Origin: Epichloe hybrida
Lineage: Eukaryota; Ascomycota; Sordariomycetes; Hypocreales; Clavicipitaceae
Assembly: GCA_019022495.1 (NCBI GenBank)
Contig: JAFEKR010000005.1
Location: forward strand, 2,728,001 to 2,792,000
DNA length: 64,000 bases
Reading direction: 5' to 3'
Positions 58,767 to 64,000 of the stretch are shown one piece after another (the stretch's first letter is position 1; every line of letters begins with the position of its first letter). The position numbers were made by a program, and so were the translations under genes. The notes beneath the pieces were generated by a model. The model did not search any database. It saw only the letters and a list, made by a program, of their open reading frames with translations, and had not been told where the DNA came from.

Positions 58767-60766
58767 TCAGGCGCCGAGGCGGTCATTTCTTATCATCTGA
58801 CTCGCCCGGTGCGCAATCGCCGCAATAGGAGCACTCGGGTGCCCGCTGAGCTGCTCCGGGAAGATGCTGGCATCCACGACCCGGAGACCATCCACCCCGT
58901 GCACGCGACAATCGAGATCAACAACGCTGGTGGACGGCGATGGGCCCATCCGAGCCGTCCCAACCGGGTGGTACAAGGTGTAGGCCTTCTCGAGGATGAA
59001 CCGCCTCAGCTGCTCATCGGTGATTGCGTCAATGTCGCTGCAGGAGTAGGGCCACCAGTACGACGACGGGTCGTCGTTTGCGGGGACGGGATCCAGATAC
59101 TTCTGGAGGGCTGGGCTCCGCATGATTCTGAGACCGAGGCGCGTTCCCGCCATCAGCACCTTTTTGTCGTTGTCCTCTTCGTCTGTGAGGTACCTGGGGT
59201 CAATGTTGGCTACGGGACGCGGTGTGTTAGCAAGTATTTGGCATGGAGACGTGGGCATTCTTTTTTTTTTTTTTTTTTTTTTTTCCTTCGTTTTCAACTC
59301 ACGGTGGTCGAATGCGTCGGAACTCTTGAGAGTAATTGTCCCGCTGCTTTGCGGTCGAAGGGCAACTTGTGCCAGACTAAAGATGCTGGCACCGTCGAGC
59401 GGTCTCTCCTCGCCGTGATGGATGAAGGCAAGGGGTGCGCCGATGATCTCCACGTCAGGAGCATCTTTGCCAGACGTGTAATCCTTGGGGATGCCCCCAG
59501 AGCCGGGGAAATCGTGCTCGGACATTCTCGCAAAAGCCGCAGCCTCGGCGACGTTGCTGGTCAAGGGGCCGGTTCCGAACAGGAACCATCGTGCCAGTGC
59601 GGGAATGGCCCTCACATCGCTGGAGAGGTAGTCGAGAGTTGCCCCGGGCTTTGCTTTGCACGGAATCGCGCCGCCGCACAGATGGTCCTTCATGTGCTCG
59701 CCGACGTGAGGATTGGCATGCACGAGGCCGATGCCGTGTTTTTTCAGCTGCTCTTCCGGCCCGATGCCGCTCAGCATGAGAGTCTGGGGCGTGTTGATGG
59801 TCCCGGCGGAGAGGATGACTTCCCTTCTGGCGTGCACCTGGAAGCGCTCGCCGTGCCGCGAGGCCTGGAACTCGACTCCGATGGCGGCGGGCTTGCTCGC
59901 CAGTCGGTCAAACAGGATCTTGGTCACTTGTGCGCCGCAGGCCACGTACAGGTTGGGGCGTCGCAGCACCTCGGGCGGCAGGAAGGCGGTCGCGAGGGAT
60001 GAGCGCTGTCTCTTGCTGTCGATGAAGGTCTGGAACCGCGCAGCGCCGAGCGAGCCGCTTCGTGTGTTGATGTCGCTGTTGGGGGGGATGCCGACGTCGT
60101 AGCAGGCCGGGAGGAAGCCGTCCTCGACGATCGGGGACAGCCAGGAATTATAGCCCGTGTGCCACAATCCATCACTTCCCCGGCCTGCCGTCGTGGGCGT
60201 GTGCTTTTCCATGGCCCGGAGATGCGGCGCGAGGTCGGCGTAGCCCCAGCCCTTGCACCCGTGCTCTGAAGCCCACTCGTCAAAGTCGGAAGCCGAGCAG
60301 TGATGGTACATCATGGCATTCATGGACGAGCTTCCGCCGAGGATGCGCCCGCGTGGCCAGTACAGCCGCCGTGACGCGACGGCGTCCTGCTCCACGGTGT
60401 AGTAGTCCCAGTCGTGCTCGCTGTGGAAGAGCTTGGCGAACATGAGGGGGACCTTGGTCTCGAGCACCTTGGTGTTGTCGCCTCCGGCCTCGAGCACGAG
60501 GACAGACACGTCCTCATCTTCGGACAGCTGATTCGCGAGGACGGATCCGGCCGCACCAGCACCGATGATGACTTGGCGACGTCACGGGAATCAGTCGGGG
60601 GTCAAGTCTGCCTGTGTGTGGTGCTTTTAAAGATTCACTACTTACCGTAGTCATAGCTCGGAAGAGCTCGTTCTGCAGTGGCGGCGCTCACGGGCGGTCC
60701 CGATCGCGGCTGCGCCGCCGCATAATGCCGCGGGTTGTGCAATGGATTGGCTTGACGTCTGCCCAT
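58767..60766 (-). CDS. GMC oxidoreductase (glucose-methanol-choline family)
   Basis: Three exons: 60,766-60,646, 60,571-59,303 and 59,209-58,767, with introns of 74 bp (GTAAGT...CCAAG) and 93 bp (GTGAGT...CCGTAG), give 610 residues. The start at 60,766 adds SYDYVIIGAGAAGSVLANQL, the FAD-binding Rossmann motif, to the longer reading frame. PRGRILGGSSSMNAMMY and ILSAGTINTPQTLMLSGIGP are the two GMC signatures. The active-site His residues are in YHPVGTARMG and SGHPSAPIAAIA. No signal peptide is apparent, so it is probably intracellular. GMC enzymes oxidise alcohols with FAD; substrate unknown. The second intron carries a 24-base A run in the sense direction. Divergent from the UNC93-like transporter at 61,443. 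Confidence 0.9.
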
Positions 60767-61442
60767 TTCTGCTGTTGACGCTCACAGCCAGGTTGCCACG
60801 CCTGCTCTCTGGTGCTTGCTTCATCTTTATGTATAGCTGCAAAGATTCCCAGGATTCATTTTGACCGGAGCTCCGGGCGAACCACGCAGGTCCGCTATCC
60901 ATGCGTCGAAATGCTGCAAGTTGACATGGATTGACGCCCTTGTTGGGGATGTGCATGGTTGGTTGATTGCACTCCTCCAGGTTACACCCGAAACGCCCGA
61001 GACTCGAGAGTTGCTGACAATCACAAATCAATCCAATCAACAACTTGAAGATTTGCTAATAGCGCTTATGTACGTTTGAGTGGCTGACTGCCCCTCACCA
61101 CGCTCACAGGTGATGCAGCCAGGGCGCAGGTGGGGCGCGGAGTAGCCAATCGACTTGCCTGCCACCCCACCGCTACCCCACCGCTACCCCACCTCTACCC
61201 CACCGCTAACCCCATCGGCCCGGCCGATAGCTGACCCCCCAGTTTTGTTTGTTACCGACCAGTCCGTTGTATTAATACATGGCTGGAGGCAACGCTGTCG
61301 AGGACATCAGCTTGTCAGCTCACGTGCCAGATGGCATCTCGAATTGACAATGGGAGCGATCCTATAAGCAGACGTACATGTACTTCCCCATCCCAATCTG
61401 CGGCGACTTTCAAGGCAGTGACCCAATCTGAAGCTGGCCACT
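60767..61442. promoter_or_regulatory. Shared divergent promoter of the GMC and UNC93-like genes
   Basis: A 676-bp gap between two divergent starts. It contains about four CCCCACCGCTA-type 11-12 bp tandem units (61,160-61,215) followed by a GGCCCGGCCGAT palindromic string. A common regulator is possible but not shown. Confidence 0.5.
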
Positions 61443-62938
61443 ATGTCTACATGTACAGAGAGGAAGCCTGTTGACACAGACCATGCAGACGCCCATGTTC
61501 CTGCAGCAGGATGGAAGTACAGGGGGCGCAGGCTGTTTGGCATTCGCGTTCCCTGGTATTACGCCTCCCCGCCTACCCAGCTCATCATGGTGTCGTTTGT
61601 GTGCTTCTTGTGCCCAGGCATGTTCAACGCTCTTGGTGGTCTGGGGGGAGGTGGCAAAACCGACGCTACTCTGGCCGACAACATGGCAAGTCTCGACTTC
61701 TTCTTCGACAAAGCCAGACCCTTGGCTCTGTTCCGACCATCCCGTCTCTTCTCTTGCCGTGCTCACCGCTGACTCCCTTCCCCCCCCCTCATGAGTAGAA
61801 CACGGCTCTTTATAGTACTTTTGCCGTCTTCGGCTTCTTCGGCGGTACTTTTATCAATAAGCTCGGTGTCAAGTATACCCTCGCTTTCGGAGGAATTGGC
61901 TATTGCATCTACGCCGCCAGCTTACTTGCCTCGGTTCATGCCAATGTCCCCGCTTTCAATATATTTGCCGGTGTCTGGCTCGGTCTTTGCGCCGCCTTGC
62001 TCTGGACCGCGCAGGGTACCATCGTGATCTCGTATCCCCCTGAACACGAAAAGGGCCACTACTTTGCCTGGTTCTGGGGCATCTTCAACATGGGGGCCGT
62101 CATCGGTAGCTTGGTGAGAAACCCTTTTCCTTCGGGCGGGGGTGGGGGAGTCCGGAACTCGATGTGAGCTGAGCAGCTGTGTAATGTTATTAGATTCCCC
62201 TGGGCGAGAACATCCACGTCGAAACCAACGCCACCGTCTCTGACGGCACCTATATCGGCTTCATCGTTCTCATGTTCTGCGGCGCCGTCTTGGCCCTGTT
62301 TCTTTGCGACGCCGGCGACATTGTTCGAAAAGACGGCAGTCGCGTCATCCTCAAGAAGAAATCCCAGCTTGGCAAAGCGAGCTCCTCGGTCTGTGGGAAA
62401 CCCTGCGATTTGAGCCCTTCAACATCCTCCTCTTCCCAATGTTCTTTTCGTCGAATTGGTTCTACGTGTACCAGCAGAGGCGGGGGGCTATGCCTATCAG
62501 AAGAGCTATACCCGTGAGTCTGTGAACGAGGCGCTGAATCCTGACTACAAACCGACCGATTGGACCGCCCCCGGATATGCCGGCCCCATGTTCCTCTACA
62601 TCTTCTACAGCTTCTACGACGCCGTCTGGCAGGCGTGCATCTACTGGTACATGGGCGCTCTGTCCAACTCTGGCCGACGGTTGGCCAACTATGTCGGTTT
62701 CTACAAGGGGATACAATCCGTCGGTGCCGCCATCATGGCCAGCCTGGATGGGCGAAAGGTTTCCCTTCATGAGCGAGTTCATCAGCAATTGGGCCTTGCT
62801 TGGTGCTTCTCTCGTCGTCGCCGCTCACTTTGACTTGTTCTGCGTCGTTCAGATTGGGAGGACTACTGAGGTTATTAGCCTGATGAGTTTGTCGTTACTT
62901 GGATCATCAAGATGCTACAGCATCCTTGTTTGCAAGTC
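61443..62938 (+). pseudogene. UNC93-like major facilitator transporter, multiply frameshifted
   Basis: Exon 1 (61,443-61,685) encodes a cytosolic start and first helix (PPTQLIMVSFVCFLCPGMFNALGGLGGGG). It ends at a GC-AG intron (GCAAGT...GAGTAG, 61,686-61,798). Exon 2 (61,799-62,113: YSTFAVFGFFGGTFINKLG, WLGLCAALLWTAQG) and exon 3 (from 62,194) carry more helices. In exon 3 at least three shifts occur: an extra A and an extra T near 62,345-62,375, another near 62,475-62,500, and one near 62,758. Each is followed by good family sequence in a new frame (ELLGLWETLRFEPFNILLFP; GALSNSGRRLANYVGFYKGI; FMSEFISNWALLGASLVVAA). The 3' end is uncertain. UNC93-like fungal proteins are membrane carriers of unknown substrate. 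Confidence 0.7.
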
Positions 62939-63020
62939 TTTTTTTTTTTTTTTTTTTACTTTAGCATATCTAGCCCATGATTTACGCACCATTTTTTTTT
63001 TTTTTCAAAATCAAGGCAAA

Positions 63021-64000
63021 TCAAGCCCAAGCCCGCTGTAGCTCCTGCTCAATCACACTTGCCTCCGCCATGACATCTCGGACAGCCTTTTTCGCCGCCT
63101 CGCCCGGCTCCTCATACGGATGTCTCGGCCGGAACCTGGGCTCAGGGTCCTCGATGCCCGCAGGCTTGGCGGAATAATACGCAGCGGCGTATTTCGTCGA
63201 CGCTATGCCGCTCTTGCACGGGCTCTCGGCCAGGGCCGCCACCCTCTGCAGGCGCATCGCCTCATCCAGCCGGCCCGCCACCCAGAGTCTGTAAATCTCG
63301 GCCGTCAATCTCGGGAAGACGTTGGCAAAGGCGGCGATGCACCCCGCGCTCCCTGCCGCGAGCCCGCCGACCAGGAAATCAGACTGGCCGCCGAACGTGG
63401 CAAAGTCCCCCGGTCGATGCTGCGCCGCGAGACGCGTCATCTTGCCGACGGAGCCGCACGTCAGCTTGACGCCGACAATGTTGGAGACGCCGCTCGCGCT
63501 CGACCGCCTGCTGTCCCGCACCATGGCCGTGATGGTGTCCGAGTCAATGTCCACGCCGTTGCAGACGCCCGGGAAGTTGTAGATGACGACGGGCAGCGTG
63601 GCCCTGGCCGAGACCTCGGCGAAGAAGCGCCGGACCGTCGCCATGGTCGTGGCCGCCCTCCCCAAGTAGGCCGGGGCCAGGACGAGGAGGTAGTCCGCTC
63701 CCGCCGCCGCCGCGTCCTCTGCCAGCTCGAGCGTCTGCCTGGTCGAGTGGGCGCCGACCCCGGCCATGATGGGGAAGCCCGGTCCCGCCGCCGCTCGGGC
63801 CGCCGACACGAGCTGCCGTCGCTCTCCCCGCGTGAGCAGCATGGCTTCCGAGTTGGTGCCCATGACCACCAGCCCCGTGAGGCCGGACCTGGCGAAATGC
63901 GAAAAGTACAGCGACTGCGCGCCGAGATCGAGCTCGTCGTCCTCGGTGAAGCAGGTCACGGCGGGACACCACACGCCGGCGGGCGGAACGTGAGGAGCGC
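63021..64000 (-). CDS. DHDPS/KDG-aldolase family enzyme, 5' end beyond the window
   Basis: The frame is open from the right edge to the stop at 63,021 (about 325 codons visible, start outside). The TIM-barrel family landmarks are present: WCPAVTCF at the start of strand 1, GTNSEAMLLTRGER, YNFPGVCNG with the catalytic Tyr, and GVKLTCGSVGKM with the Schiff-base Lys. Family members are dihydrodipicolinate synthase, 4-hydroxy-2-oxoglutarate aldolase and, in fungi, L-threo-3-deoxy-hexulosonate aldolase of galacturonate catabolism; lysine synthesis is not expected because fungi use the aminoadipate route. Convergent with the UNC93-like gene, from which only two T runs (62,939-62,956 and 62,991-63,005) separate it. 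Intact. Confidence 0.85.
   Translation of the reverse strand, partial: APHVPPAGVWCPAVTCFTEDDELDLGAQSLYFSHFARSGLTGLVVMGTNSEAMLLTRGERRQLVSAARAAAGPGFPIMAGVGAHSTRQTLELAEDAAAAGADYLLVLAPAYLGRAATTMATVRRFFAEVSARATLPVVIYNFPGVCNGVDIDSDTITAMVRDSRRSSASGVSNIVGVKLTCGSVGKMTRLAAQHRPGDFATFGGQSDFLVGGLAAGSAGCIAAFANVFPRLTAEIYRLWVAGRLDEAMRLQRVAALAESPCKSGIASTKYAAAYYSAKPAGIEDPEPRFRPRHPYEEPGEAAKKAVRDVMAEASVIEQELQRAWA

Noticed and set aside
58809..60002. 397-codon plus-strand open frame opposite the GMC gene
   Set aside because: It is the shadow of the GMC coding sequence; the minus strand carries all family motifs and proper splice sites.

Overview
The window is a piece of a filamentous ascomycete genome (Pezizomycotina, probably Sordariomycetes). 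The evidence is short GT-AG introns of 50-110 bp, typical fungal gene families (Asp f 2/PRA1 zincophore, ZIP zinc transporter, HET-C, GMC oxidoreductase, UNC93-like transporter), and a sharp split into two compartments. Bases 1 to about 34,880 are extremely AT-rich and TA-dense with almost no open frames, as expected of transposons mutated by repeat-induced point mutation (RIP). Bases 34,880-64,000 have ordinary GC content and carry the genes.

Left half: a stack of nested transposons that can be taken apart base by base from LTRs, target-site duplications (TSDs) and paired flanks. A Ty3/gypsy element F (plus strand; pieces at 21,155-23,290, 23,912-26,258 and 33,882 to about 34,880) is the host layer. 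Next to its leftmost piece lies a 103-bp LTR fragment of family D (D3). A second D copy (D2, minus strand) abuts D3 and is split by element E (835-15,985, plus strand, 217-bp LTRs, TSD ATAAC). E is in turn split inside its integrase by a complete D copy (D1, 4,985-12,867, 270-bp LTRs, TSD TTACT). F also carries a 621-bp LTR element with 115-bp LTRs and TSD CTAAT that has almost escaped RIP, and a 7.6-kb hAT DNA transposon (26,259-33,881, TSD GTTATAAT) with long inverted ends, a decayed BED/hAT transposase and several satellite-like arrays.

Right half, in order: a WD40 protein (-, one frameshift); an Asp f 2/PRA1-like zincophore (-) divergent from a ZIP zinc transporter (+), the classic zinc-scavenging pair; three tandem small secreted cysteine-rich protein genes with a shared promoter module, the third frameshifted; a truncated GNAT acetyltransferase; an amino-acid permease (+, one frameshift); an intact HET-C-like protein (+); a small DUF1304 membrane protein (+); two decayed minus-strand genes (a 3-hydroxyacyl-CoA dehydrogenase/beta-propeller fusion and a cytochrome b5/b5-reductase fusion); a GMC oxidoreductase (-) divergent from a frameshifted UNC93-like transporter (+); and, cut by the right edge, a DHDPS/KDG-aldolase-family enzyme (-).

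Functionally, the zinc pair should act together in zinc uptake under zinc limitation, and the secreted cysteine-rich array looks like an effector-type cluster. The oxidoreductase, transporter and aldolase genes at the right could be a small catabolic group, but several are broken. Many of the breaks look like single-base insertions in short homopolymers, so assembly error must be excluded before they are called pseudogenes.
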